The notes under the pieces were generated by a model that was given only the letters and a program-made list of their open reading frames with translations, searched no databases and was not told where the DNA came from. Made by a program: the position numbers and the translations under genes. A stretch of DNA of 64,000 nucleotides from Lachnospiraceae bacterium. GTDB lineage: Bacteria > Bacillota > Clostridia > Lachnospirales > Lachnospiraceae. The DNA lies in contig JAILHF010000011.1 in the NCBI GenBank assembly GCA_024696005.1, positions 62,001 through 126,000 on the forward strand, in the 5' to 3' direction. This document shows, one piece after another, positions 23,621 to 32,310 of the stretch (position 1 is the first letter of the stretch; each line of letters opens with the position of its first letter).

Positions 23621-26600
23621 TGGACGGAAGCGAAAAACAGTACCGGGTCGTATACGGTGACGAACTGTTAGCCAAAGACGGGAAGAGTAGCGAGGAGCTG
23701 TACCGGGTTTTCCTTGCCGACCAGGAGGTCTATTCCTGGGAACCCGATTATATCGGTCGTTTTTCGAATATGGAGGAGCGCCATAAGGCGTTTCCTAAGA
23801 GTTTTGTCTGCCTTTTTGACGGAGATGAGCTGGCCGCTTATATCTGTTTCTTTCCGGTGGATGATGAGATCTGGGCCCGGATCCAGGGGGATGAAGAGAA
23901 AGTCATATATGAATCCGGTCTGGAAGTGATCCCGGATGACGATATCACCGGGGAGCATATCGCGAAAGACCGAAACGCCGAGAAGGGATACACGATCGTT
24001 TCGGATGGGGAAGGCAAATGCCGTATCCGGGGGCTGGACGAGGAAAAGCAGGAAAAATGGCGGGACTTTGAGGCGAGAGGGGGGCTGAGGCTCTTTATCA
24101 TTTCCGTGGCGGCAAGGAAAAAATACCGCAACGAGGATCCGCAGATCACAACAAAGCTGATCGAAGCCTGGATCGCCTATCTGAATGCGATACAGAGGGC
24201 CTGCTCCGCTTCCATCGAATCGATAGCGGCGGTTACCGTATCCGACGGCGGCCGCTCCTTTATGCGTTCCTGCCTGTTTTCCTTAAAGAGGGTCTGTGCA
24301 GATCATAAAGAAAGGGAAGAATGCAGCCAGATCTATCAATGTGAAGGGGACAGACTGAGCCGTCTGCTGGAGGGGCAGTTTTACCGAAAGGAATACCGGG
24401 ACGATATCTTTGTCCTGCTTCCTTTTCAGGCACCCAAAAAAAGCAACCGTCTGGAACATATCCCGGAGGAATATGAGGAAAGAGGGGAGGAGCTCGGGGA
24501 TGAGAGCCTTCCGGATTATTTTACGATATTTGATGCCGGCCAGGGGGAGAAAAGGGGGCATTCCCTTTACAGCAGATTCCTTTTGCAGAAGCTCCGCTAC
24601 AGCCGGGATTTTGAATGCAGCAATGATGTGAGCCGTGAAGTGACGGAGCACTATCTGGGAAGCTTTCAGTTCCTGCATACCCTGGACGATTATTGTGATG
24701 AGACGGAGGCGGATTACGGAGAAGCACCTACCATCGTAGGCGAAGATACCGTGGAACTGAGTCTGCTTGTGCACAATCAGACCCACATGTATATCCTGCT
24801 CATGCTTTTCCCGAACTGTCGTTATTCCACATCCCAGCTTTTTGACCAGGTGAGCAAGAACTATCTGAAGATCCGTGCCGAGGGCTGGAATGTCAGCGAG
24901 GACGACGAGGGTGATATCCGTCTGGACAGCTGGGAGGAGCTGGGGATGTTCCGGGCAGATCCGCCGGAAGAGATCTCCGGCGAGATCGAAGAGAAGAAAA
25001 AAGAATACCGGAAACAGCTGATCCTGAAAGAGATCGATAAGCAGTTCCTGAAGGAGCTGGAGGAGGCGGAAGCTTTAGAGCTTGCCCGTATCCTTCAGAA
25101 GTTCGGGAAGGAATATGAAAAGCTGTATACCATGAGCCGCGAGGAGCGGAAAGCCTTTCTGGAAGGAAACGGCGAGAAGGACGAGAGTAAGAAGATCGTC
25201 GGGGAAAAAGGAAAATCCCGGGAAGAAGCGGCGGCTAAGCGTAAAGAGATCGAGGCGAAAAAGAAGGCTTATGACGAAGCCCTCAGGGCAGGACAGGCCC
25301 TTCTGGATCAGCAGAAGGCGGCGATCGGCGACTTTGCAAAAAGAGAAAAGCTCTGCCTCAAATACATAAAAGGTCTGGAAGAGACGAACCGGCGTAAGGA
25401 GGAGCTGCTCACAGCCCGCCGGGAATCCCGTGAGCTCTTCTGGCGTCAGACTTATCTGAAAAAACTCATCAGCATCAGCCGTCAGAACGATTCCGATGAG
25501 CTCTTTGAACGGGCGGTGAACTGCCGCAGACGTGCCGGGATACTCCGGAGGCTGGCGGAGCTGCCCGAAAGCGAGCTGAAAAAGGTCCTGAAAACAGGGC
25601 GTTTTGCGGACGGCGAAAAGCCGGACGAGGGTCAGACGGAATTTTTCCATCGGATTCTGGACAAGGTGGAGCATCTTGAAAAGGTAAGAAAGAAGGAGCT
25701 GTCCGATCTGCATAAGGAAGGCCGCCTTTCCTACGGCTGCCATCATTATATGCATATCAATGATTATCTGCATGCCATGTACGGACTGGAAAAAGCAGGG
25801 GAAGGAAAAGCCCTTACCTGCATGACCCAGGAGATCAGGCCGCAGCCGGGGGAGGAGTGGGTCTACGAAGGAACGAACCGGATCAGCCGTGAGCTGATGA
25901 ACATCCTTTCCGGGGAAACCTATTTTTCCCTGTTCCAGAATTTCCGTATCTGTAACAAGGAACTGATCGAAATGGCCACAAACGATGTTTCGGCCTATGA
26001 TTATTATACGGCTTATATGTCGGAGCATACCGTGGTATTTAAGCTGGAAGAATCCGTGCTGGATAAGATGCCGCCGGAGGAGGATTTCCTGTTCCGTTAC
26101 CGTGTGGATGATGACACGAAGGAGCATCTGGTCCTGACCAGGATGGGACTGGCGGCTACGGAACTCTTTATCATGCAGCTGGTGATGTTCCAGAATACCG
26201 CACTGGCCAAGATGACGGAGCGGGTCTCCAAAGCACTTGCGAAGGAAGGAAAGGTTCCCTGGGAATATATCAACCGCCTGTACGAGGAGTACGGCAAGAC
26301 CATCCATTTCTGGAAGACCGATAACTTCAAATATTACGGCACCTCCCTGGAAGCGAGGCATCTGCGGGAGGCCTTCAGCAATGATGAGCTGAAAGCGGTC
26401 TACGCGGAACAGCAGGAATATCTGCAGAAGCTGGTGGAGATCAATAACGCGGAGCAGGAGAGAAGGAACGGCCTGGTCATCAATATCGTCGGTATCATCC
26501 TTGCTGTTGTCCAGATCAAGGGGGATATCGTAGAGGGAATCCAGATGCTGTATAAAAAAATGCCGATGGAATGGCTGGTGCCCGGGACAGCGCAGAATAT

Positions 26601-26799
26601 GGAAGATGCGGTAGATGCGGCTGCGGAGGCGGCTGCCAAAAACAGCTTCAATGTGCTGGGGATCGGCATCATCATCCTGGTGGTCGTATTGATGCATCTC
26701 CTGAACCGTCGGAGCTTATATCACAGGATGAAGGATCTGAAGCGGATCGGCGCTACTGCGGATGAGCTGACGGATGATGCGGAGGCATGGAAAAAATGA
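23620..26799 (+). CDS. Large GNAT-like / coiled-coil / CorA-like membrane protein of unknown function
   Basis: A 1059-residue protein I cannot place in a known family. Residues ~1-220 look like a GNAT acyltransferase fold: FVCLFDGDELAAYICFFPVDDE, then IISVAARKKYR and a helix-strand ending in AVTVSDGGRSFMRSCLFSLKRV. Residues ~450-620 are a long charged coiled coil. From ~700 the pattern is helical and ends in a segment recalling the cytosolic domain of CorA-type transporters (QNTALAKMTERVSKAL, then FKYYGTSLEARHLREAF), followed by two transmembrane helices near 950-967 and 1010-1028. The start at 23620 overlaps the potD stop and has GAGAGG; an upstream start inside potD is less likely. It overlaps the next gene. 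Confidence 0.7.
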   Translation: MDGSEKQYRVVYGDELLAKDGKSSEELYRVFLADQEVYSWEPDYIGRFSNMEERHKAFPKSFVCLFDGDELAAYICFFPVDDEIWARIQGDEEKVIYESGLEVIPDDDITGEHIAKDRNAEKGYTIVSDGEGKCRIRGLDEEKQEKWRDFEARGGLRLFIISVAARKKYRNEDPQITTKLIEAWIAYLNAIQRACSASIESIAAVTVSDGGRSFMRSCLFSLKRVCADHKEREECSQIYQCEGDRLSRLLEGQFYRKEYRDDIFVLLPFQAPKKSNRLEHIPEEYEERGEELGDESLPDYFTIFDAGQGEKRGHSLYSRFLLQKLRYSRDFECSNDVSREVTEHYLGSFQFLHTLDDYCDETEADYGEAPTIVGEDTVELSLLVHNQTHMYILLMLFPNCRYSTSQLFDQVSKNYLKIRAEGWNVSEDDEGDIRLDSWEELGMFRADPPEEISGEIEEKKKEYRKQLILKEIDKQFLKELEEAEALELARILQKFGKEYEKLYTMSREERKAFLEGNGEKDESKKIVGEKGKSREEAAAKRKEIEAKKKAYDEALRAGQALLDQQKAAIGDFAKREKLCLKYIKGLEETNRRKEELLTARRESRELFWRQTYLKKLISISRQNDSDELFERAVNCRRRAGILRRLAELPESELKKVLKTGRFADGEKPDEGQTEFFHRILDKVEHLEKVRKKELSDLHKEGRLSYGCHHYMHINDYLHAMYGLEKAGEGKALTCMTQEIRPQPGEEWVYEGTNRISRELMNILSGETYFSLFQNFRICNKELIEMATNDVSAYDYYTAYMSEHTVVFKLEESVLDKMPPEEDFLFRYRVDDDTKEHLVLTRMGLAATELFIMQLVMFQNTALAKMTERVSKALAKEGKVPWEYINRLYEEYGKTIHFWKTDNFKYYGTSLEARHLREAFSNDELKAVYAEQQEYLQKLVEINNAEQERRNGLVINIVGIILAVVQIKGDIVEGIQMLYKKMPMEWLVPGTAQNMEDAVDAAAEAAAKNSFNVLGIGIIILVVVLMHLLNRRSLYHRMKDLKRIGATADELTDDAEAWKK

Positions 26800-27611
26800 G
26801 GATCTTTTTTACGAAAGATAAAGAGGACCGGGACGGAGGAACGGAGCAGCGGACGGCTCAGATGCGGGAGAACTTCCGTGATTTCTGGTGGGGGCATCCG
26901 AAACGCTGGTTTGCCCTTCTTCTGGCAGTAAGTCTCCTCTTATCCTATGTGCACGTGTTCCGTATGGGAGAAGGCGGAGAGGTCACCTTTTTAAGCATGA
27001 TGATGCTGGCGATGATCGGCTATATCCTGGGGCCGCGCTACGGGATCCTGGGGGCGCTGCTTTTTGCACTGATCAAATATACGATCGATTACATCTTTCC
27101 GGGGTATTTCCTGACGGTGCTTCAGGAGTATCTGGGACAGACACTGAAGATACGTCTTCTGGTATCGGAGCTGACGACAGAAGGATACCGCGCTCTCAAG
27201 CCCGATATGATGCTGGGAGGACATGTGGACCGTATCCAGGTAGCGGGGGATCTGTTTGATTATCTCTTCGGTTATGTTCTGGTAGGCTTATACGGCTGGC
27301 TGGAAGGGCTGCGATACAAGAAAAAAGGCAAAGTATACCGCGTGCTCCCGCATCCGCAATATGCCTTCCTGATCGTGATCGTGCTGCGTTTTATCGAAAG
27401 CGTGATCAATTACGGGATCTTTTATCCCGAACCCAAAATGCCGGGGATGGAATTTTTTGGGGAAGCGGTAAAATACAGCCTGTTTTATGTAGGGCTGGAT
27501 GGCCTGATCGCCTATATCGTCCTTACCCTGCCCCAGGTAACGAATGTAATGACTTATCTCAGAATGGTAGCAAACAACGCATATGACTACAGCATCTATG
27601 AAGACCTCTGA
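26796..27611 (+). CDS. Polytopic membrane protein, ThiT-like (ECF S-component-like)
   Basis: About 271 residues with six predicted transmembrane helices after a basic N-terminus. GYILGPRYGILGALLFALIKY, DYLFGYVLVGLYGW and the late block LRFIESVINYGIFYP...YSLFYVGLDGLIAYIVLTL follow the order of segments in ThiT, the thiamine-binding S component of ECF transporters, though several aromatic binding residues cannot be confirmed. Starts at ATG 26787 or 26796 are possible; 26796 gives an ATGA overlap with the large upstream gene and better spacing from GGAGG. The tight coupling suggests the two proteins act together. Substrate unknown. Confidence 0.6.
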   Translation: MRIFFTKDKEDRDGGTEQRTAQMRENFRDFWWGHPKRWFALLLAVSLLLSYVHVFRMGEGGEVTFLSMMMLAMIGYILGPRYGILGALLFALIKYTIDYIFPGYFLTVLQEYLGQTLKIRLLVSELTTEGYRALKPDMMLGGHVDRIQVAGDLFDYLFGYVLVGLYGWLEGLRYKKKGKVYRVLPHPQYAFLIVIVLRFIESVINYGIFYPEPKMPGMEFFGEAVKYSLFYVGLDGLIAYIVLTLPQVTNVMTYLRMVANNAYDYSIYEDL

Positions 27612-28323
27612 AGAATTTTTTGCCGGGCTTCGCGACGGCTTTCCCATAGGACTCGGCTATCTTGCCGTATCATTCACGCTCGGGATCCAGTGCAGGGATG
27701 CCGGGCTTTCTGTCGCAGAGGCGACCGTCATGTCCCTGGTGAACCTGACCAGCGCTGGTGAGTTTGCGGCACTGGCCATCATCAAGGCCTCATCCTCTTA
27801 TCTGGAGATGGTGATCTCGCAGTTCATCATCAATCTGCGCTACATGCTCATGAGCTTTGCCCTCTCGCAGAAGGTGGACCCCTCCCTTTCGGTGGGACAC
27901 CGCATGGGCATATCCTTTGGTGTGACGGACGAGATCTTCGGGATCTCCGTCGGGCGCAAGGGAAAGCTTTCGCCCTTTTATTCGTACGGGGCTATGGCGG
28001 TGGCTGTCCCGGGCTGGACCCTGGGAACGATGCTGGGCGTGATCATGGGGGATGTGCTGCCCGGTCGCATCGTTTCGGCCCTGAGTCTTGCGCTTTACGG
28101 GATGTTTCTTGCCATCATCGTGCCGCAGGCAAAGGAAGACCGGCATGTGGCACTGGCCTGCCTGATCGGGGCGGCAGCCAGCTTTGTTTTCACCTATCTG
28201 CCGGCGGCGGCGGCGATCTCGGCCGGAAGCCGCATCATCATCCTGACGGTGGCGGTCTCGCTGCTGGCGGCGCTGCTCTGGCCGATCAGGGAAGAGGGAA
28301 AGGAGGGGCACAATGAAGCATGA
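27598..28323 (+). CDS. azlC: AzlC-family branched-chain amino acid exporter subunit
   Basis: A ~241-residue membrane protein with the AzlC opening FFAGLRDGFPIGLGYLAVSFTLG and NLTSAGEFAALAI, expected to export branched-chain amino acids together with AzlD. Seven or so transmembrane segments. An upstream ATG at 27583 in the same frame is also possible; both lie inside the end of the ThiT-like gene and neither has a clear ribosome binding site, so translation is probably coupled to that gene. It overlaps azlD by 11 bases. Confidence 0.88.
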   Translation: MKTSEEFFAGLRDGFPIGLGYLAVSFTLGIQCRDAGLSVAEATVMSLVNLTSAGEFAALAIIKASSSYLEMVISQFIINLRYMLMSFALSQKVDPSLSVGHRMGISFGVTDEIFGISVGRKGKLSPFYSYGAMAVAVPGWTLGTMLGVIMGDVLPGRIVSALSLALYGMFLAIIVPQAKEDRHVALACLIGAAASFVFTYLPAAAAISAGSRIIILTVAVSLLAALLWPIREEGKEGHNEA

Positions 28324-28627
28324 TGCCTGGATCTACATTGCGATCATGGCGCTTGTGACCTACCTGATCCGCATGCTGCCGCTGACGCTTCTGCGCAAGG
28401 AGATCAAAAACAAAACCCTGCGTTCGTTTCTCTATTATGTGCCCTATGTGACACTCACGGTCATGACCATTCCGGCCATCTTTACGGCCACCGGGGACAT
28501 CCGGACCGGCATCGCGGGCTTTTTGTGCGCGTTTTTGCTGGCATGGAAAAAGCAGAGCCTGCCGGTGGTGGCTTTTGTATCCTGTGTTGTGGTATTTCTG
28601 ACGGATATCCTGCTGACATTTTTGTGA
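28313..28627 (+). CDS. azlD: AzlD-family branched-chain amino acid exporter subunit
   Basis: A 104-residue hydrophobic protein with the AzlD pattern: WIYIAIMALVTYLIRMLPLTLL, then LRSFLYYVPYVTLTVMTIPAI and a last helix. It forms the small subunit of the AzlCD exporter. The start lies 11 bases inside azlC and has GGAGGGG upstream, a typical coupled arrangement. The -35 box of the next gene's promoter falls inside its last codons. Confidence 0.87.
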   Translation: MKHDAWIYIAIMALVTYLIRMLPLTLLRKEIKNKTLRSFLYYVPYVTLTVMTIPAIFTATGDIRTGIAGFLCAFLLAWKKQSLPVVAFVSCVVVFLTDILLTFL

Positions 28628-28641
28628 AAAAGTGCTATAAT
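28613..28641 (+). promoter_or_regulatory. Promoter of the lipoprotein gene
   Basis: CTGACA (28613-28618), 17-base spacer, perfect TATAAT (28636-28641), then a short leader with AAAGGAGGAG before ATG 28675. Confidence 0.65.
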
Positions 28642-28674
28642 ACTCCGCGTTTCAAGATAAAGGAGGAGCTGATC

Positions 28675-30417
28675 ATGAAAAAGAAATGTTTTCTTGCGAT
28701 ATTTCTTGCTTCCGTGATGGCGCTGGCGGCTTGCGAATCTTCGAAGCCGGAGGATCCGCGCGGCAGTTTTGAAGGAGAAGATGAAAAAACCACGCCCACC
28801 GAAAAGCCGGCGGAGCCTGCGGTTCCGACCGTCGAAGACGACCGGCCGACGGATCCGGCCGGGGATACGTCGAACGGTTTTTTCGCGCCTTATTTTGCAA
28901 GAGGCGATGTGGAGAACAACGGCGATTATTTCGTGCGGGTCGGGGATCTGGTCTGGTACCGGGAGCTTCTTCCCGAGAACCTGGCAGCGGGAGCCACGTT
29001 TGGCGAATTCCTGTACACGGAGGAGGAACACCGGTCTTCGAAGCTCTGCTGTTACGATCTGAACAAAGGCTTCTGGGAAGAGGTCTGTGATGTCACGGGG
29101 CGCGGTGAGCTCTATGCCTGCCCGAAGGGCATCTATATCAATGCGGAAGGGATCGAGGAAACGGATCTGATCGATCCCGAGACCGGAGAGCAGACGAAAT
29201 ACTGTGACGGGATGCCGCTGGGGATCTCCCCCAGCGGAGAGCTCCTCGCCGTGGAACGCTGGGGGGGCCAGGTTGCCGAGACGGTCCTTGTAAAGGACGG
29301 AAAAGATGTGCTGGCGCTGAGCGGGGAGAATCTCTATTATGAGTGCTGCGGTTTCGCGGGCGAGACGATGATCGTGCTGGTCCATGACGAATCGGAAGAA
29401 CATGACTGGAGGATCCTTGCAGTCACGGAGGACGGAGAGCAGACCGAGCTCGGAACCACCGGCACGTCGGAGAGCACCAGCTGGCCGAAGGTGGAACAGT
29501 TTTTGACAAAGAGTGACGGCAGCATCGCGCTGAGCATCGCCTATTACGAAGGAACGGGTAACTTCCTGGCAGACTGGAAGCTGGTCGAGGCGGACCCCCG
29601 GGTGGCCGGGAGCGTGGAGGAGACGGCGGATCTTGCGGAATTTGAGGCAAGCCATTTTTCCGGAGAGGAAGCAGTCGAAGCCCCCAGGATCTGGGAGAAC
29701 GGGATCGGCGCCATAGAATACAATGAATACGTACCGGGTGATCTGCATGTTAACGAGGGAAACCTGTTGCGCGTAGACCAGACCTGGGGCGGCTGGCCCG
29801 TGCTCAATGGCTATTTCGGTCCGAAAGAGGACGGACACACGTCCATCCTTCAGAGGGGTGTGATCCTTCGGGATACGGCTTTCGTAATCTATGCGGATGT
29901 CGCGGAGGATGCGGATTACGATATCGGCTGGCGTCCGGGCTACCGCATGGAAAAGCTGGTGATGAATGCGATCCCCTTCGGGGAGGAGTTCCTGAACAAC
30001 GACGGTGAGCCGGAGAACGTCCACGTCCTGTTTTCGGCAGACGGGGATGTGTGGCACGGAACGAGCGAAGAACTGGAAGGAAAGTGGAAGCTCATCCGCT
30101 ATGAGAATGAAGGCTATGTGGGGGATGCGATCGCGGAAGGAATGGAAACCTTCTTTACCGTCTATTCCGACGGCAGTGCCACGATGGAGGAAAAGGGCTA
30201 TAACGATGCCGGCAGAGAGGAGCTCTTTACCACGACGCTCAGAAGGCTCGACGGCGGAAGGGCCGGAATGGTGGTCTGGGAAGGAACAAACCGCTTCGGC
30301 AGCATCTCTTATGAGGTGGTGGGCGTGGAGAACGGTGAGCTGGAGCTTTCCGCCACCTTCTACTACGACGACGGCACTCCGGCCGGGAACGAGACCTGGT
30401 ACAAGCGTGTTGACTGA
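28675..30417 (+). CDS. Extracytoplasmic lipoprotein of unknown function
   Basis: A 580-residue protein with a lipoprotein signal: MKKKC, hydrophobic core, lipobox LAAC. A low-complexity linker rich in Pro, Glu and Thr follows (about residues 22-60). The large middle is beta-rich with repeated aromatic and Asp/Gly turns, resembling a beta-propeller-like fold, and the last ~120 residues (from EELEGKWKLIRYENEG) look like a lipocalin-type barrel. I recognise no named family. The start is fixed by AAAGGAGGAG and an own promoter; the frame extends upstream through the promoter, so earlier starts are rejected. Confidence 0.75.
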   Translation: MKKKCFLAIFLASVMALAACESSKPEDPRGSFEGEDEKTTPTEKPAEPAVPTVEDDRPTDPAGDTSNGFFAPYFARGDVENNGDYFVRVGDLVWYRELLPENLAAGATFGEFLYTEEEHRSSKLCCYDLNKGFWEEVCDVTGRGELYACPKGIYINAEGIEETDLIDPETGEQTKYCDGMPLGISPSGELLAVERWGGQVAETVLVKDGKDVLALSGENLYYECCGFAGETMIVLVHDESEEHDWRILAVTEDGEQTELGTTGTSESTSWPKVEQFLTKSDGSIALSIAYYEGTGNFLADWKLVEADPRVAGSVEETADLAEFEASHFSGEEAVEAPRIWENGIGAIEYNEYVPGDLHVNEGNLLRVDQTWGGWPVLNGYFGPKEDGHTSILQRGVILRDTAFVIYADVAEDADYDIGWRPGYRMEKLVMNAIPFGEEFLNNDGEPENVHVLFSADGDVWHGTSEELEGKWKLIRYENEGYVGDAIAEGMETFFTVYSDGSATMEEKGYNDAGREELFTTTLRRLDGGRAGMVVWEGTNRFGSISYEVVGVENGELELSATFYYDDGTPAGNETWYKRVD

Positions 30418-30420
30418 TGC

Positions 30421-30449
30421 TTGTCTTTTTACAAAAGCGGTCTTATAAT
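30421..30449 (+). promoter_or_regulatory. Promoter of the ATP synthase operon
   Basis: TTGTCT (30421-30426), 17-base spacer, perfect TATAAT (30444-30449), 30 bases before the atpB start. Confidence 0.65.
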
Positions 30450-30478
30450 ATGCGGGTATCCGGAAAGGAGAACGTGAA

Positions 30479-31363
30479 GTGACAAAAAAACGTAAGATCC
30501 GCATCCTCGTGATCTCTTTGATCGTCCTGGGATTGATCGTGGCCGGAGTGATCCTTACCCCCGCCCCCGAAAAGCACGAGACCATCAAGGAAGCCATGAA
30601 GGACGCGGTGCTGCATAATGAGAATCAGATCGCATTTCTGGGCTTTGAGGTGGATCCTTCCCTGGTGAGCGGCTATATCGTGACAGGGATCCTGCTTTTG
30701 TTTGCCCTGATCCTGCGGATCTTTGTGATCCCTCATTTCCGGATGATACCCGGGAAATTCCAGCTCGTGATCGAGACCTGGGTCGGCTTTTTCGACGACC
30801 TTGCGAAGGGAAATTCCCCGCACAGGAACAAGGCTCTGGGAGGCTATCTCTTCGGAGCCGGTTCCTATATCTTTGTCGGGACCATGTTTGAGCTGTTTGG
30901 CGTGCAGGCCGTGACCACTGCGGGGCATTCCGTATCCCTGCCGGCGCCGCTGGCCAACATCAACGGGGCCATGTGCATGGGCCTGCTTTCGTATCTGTTT
31001 ATCATGTCCGGAGGGATCGCCGGCAACAAGCTGGGCGGCATCGGCAAGACGCTGAAGGAATTCTCCCTCCCGATCTCCATGACATTCCGACTTTTCGGTG
31101 CACTGCTCTCCGGCATGCTGACGACGGAGCTGGTGTATTACTATATCACCCTCAGTTTCGGACTGCCCGTGGTCGTGGGCGTGCTCTTCACGGTGCTGCA
31201 TGCCCTGATCCAGGCCTACGTGCTCACGATGCTCACAAGCTTCTACTATGGGGAAGTGAGCGAGGTGCATCCGAAGAAGAGCAAAGAGGAACGCGCAGCC
31301 GAAAAGGCGGCAAAGAAAGCTGCAAAAGAAGCGGAGAAAGCGGCAAAAGCCGCCGGATCATAA
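30479..31363 (+). CDS. atpB: ATP synthase F0 subunit a
   Basis: A 294-residue membrane subunit forming the ion half-channels next to the c ring. The essential arginine is present in the fourth-helix motif FRLFGALLSGMLTTEL, equivalent to E. coli Arg210 in LRLFGNMYAGEL, and the following helix has the usual Q (HALIQAYVLTML). The start is GTG with AAAGGAG eight bases upstream. An unusual Lys/Ala/Glu-rich tail of ~35 residues (KKSKEERAAEKAA...) extends into the cytosol. First gene of the operon B-E-F-A-G-D-C. Confidence 0.95.
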   Translation: MTKKRKIRILVISLIVLGLIVAGVILTPAPEKHETIKEAMKDAVLHNENQIAFLGFEVDPSLVSGYIVTGILLLFALILRIFVIPHFRMIPGKFQLVIETWVGFFDDLAKGNSPHRNKALGGYLFGAGSYIFVGTMFELFGVQAVTTAGHSVSLPAPLANINGAMCMGLLSYLFIMSGGIAGNKLGGIGKTLKEFSLPISMTFRLFGALLSGMLTTELVYYYITLSFGLPVVVGVLFTVLHALIQAYVLTMLTSFYYGEVSEVHPKKSKEERAAEKAAKKAAKEAEKAAKAAGS

Positions 31364-31386
31364 GGAAAAGACGGAGGAAAACGAAG

Positions 31387-31785
31387 ATGAAGAAACTGAA
31401 GAGCTTATCCATCGTACTGGCGGCCCTGATCCTGGTCATGGGAACCATTACCGCGGCGGAAGCCATCAAAGCGAAGGCAGCGGATGCATCCGCACCGGTT
31501 GCGATGCAGGCGCCGGAAGCGCCGGAAGGGGCAGAAGCTGTGGCAGCCGCAGGGGATACGACCACCGGCACCAAGGCCATCGCGGCAGCCATCGCGATCG
31601 GACTGGCAGCGATCGGCGGAACCTTCTCGATGGGCATGTCCATCGCGAAGTCCAACGAAGGCGTGGCGAGACAGCCGGAAGCGGCAGGCAAGATCCAGAC
31701 GCAGCTTATGCTGGGCCTGGTGTTCATCGAGACCGTCGTGATCTATGCCCTGATCGTGGCGATCCTGATCGTATTCGTATTGTAA
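31387..31785 (+). CDS. atpE: ATP synthase F0 subunit c with long N-terminal extension
   Basis: A 132-residue protein, against 70-90 usual for subunit c. The last ~75 residues are the normal hairpin: first helix IAAAIAIGLAAIGGTFSMGMS, polar loop with the conserved ARQPEA, second helix with the ion-carrying Glu in LVFIETVVIYALIV. By hand alignment the position of the Na+-binding Gln32 of Ilyobacter is Met here, which favours H+ coupling. The first ~55 residues are a signal-peptide-like helix (LSIVLAALILVMGTITAAEA) and an Ala/Pro/Glu-rich linker. The ATG is set by GGAGGAAAACGAAG. Longer frames upstream are shadows of atpB. Confidence 0.92.
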   Translation: MKKLKSLSIVLAALILVMGTITAAEAIKAKAADASAPVAMQAPEAPEGAEAVAAAGDTTTGTKAIAAAIAIGLAAIGGTFSMGMSIAKSNEGVARQPEAAGKIQTQLMLGLVFIETVVIYALIVAILIVFVL

Positions 31786-31803
31786 TCAGACGGAGGAGAC
31801 AAA

Positions 31804-32310
31804 ATGCTCTTAGCAACGGATTTGCCTCTTGGCATCGATTTTGTACAGGTCCTGCTGCATCTCTTTAATGTGGTGATCCTTTTTGCGGGATTGTATGTGC
31901 TCCTTTATGCCCCGGTAAAGGCCTTCATGGACAAGAGGCAGGAGTACTTCCGCTCGCTGCAGGAAGAGGCGGAAAAAGCAAAGCAGGAAGCGGAAGAACA
32001 GAAGGCTGCATGCGAGAAAAAATTCCGGGAAGCGGAAGACGAGATCAACGCAAACAGAAAAGCAGCCGAGAAGGAGCTTGAGGAGATCAGAAAGCAGACC
32101 AGGGACGCCGCAAAGGCGGAGGCCAGGGAGCTGCTGGAAGAGACGCGCCGTCAGGCCGAGCGGGAGCGCAGGGCCATCATCGGCGGTGCCAGGGAGGACA
32201 TCTCCCGCATGATCGAAGACGCGGCGCGCAAGATCATGCAGGGGGAAGACGCGGGAGATCCCTACGAGGAATTCCTGAAAGACGTGGAGAGGAATCAGCA
32301 CAATGGCTGA
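31804..32310 (+). CDS. atpF: ATP synthase F0 subunit b
   Basis: A 168-residue peripheral-stalk subunit: one N-terminal membrane helix (VLLHLFNVVILFAGLYVLLYAPV) and a long charged coiled coil rich in Glu, Lys and Arg. Length is ordinary, and no delta-like domain is fused at its C-terminus. The stop lies eight bases inside atpA. In normal operons atpH would come between these two genes; here there is no room for it. Confidence 0.93.
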   Translation: MLLATDLPLGIDFVQVLLHLFNVVILFAGLYVLLYAPVKAFMDKRQEYFRSLQEEAEKAKQEAEEQKAACEKKFREAEDEINANRKAAEKELEEIRKQTRDAAKAEARELLEETRRQAERERRAIIGGAREDISRMIEDAARKIMQGEDAGDPYEEFLKDVERNQHNG

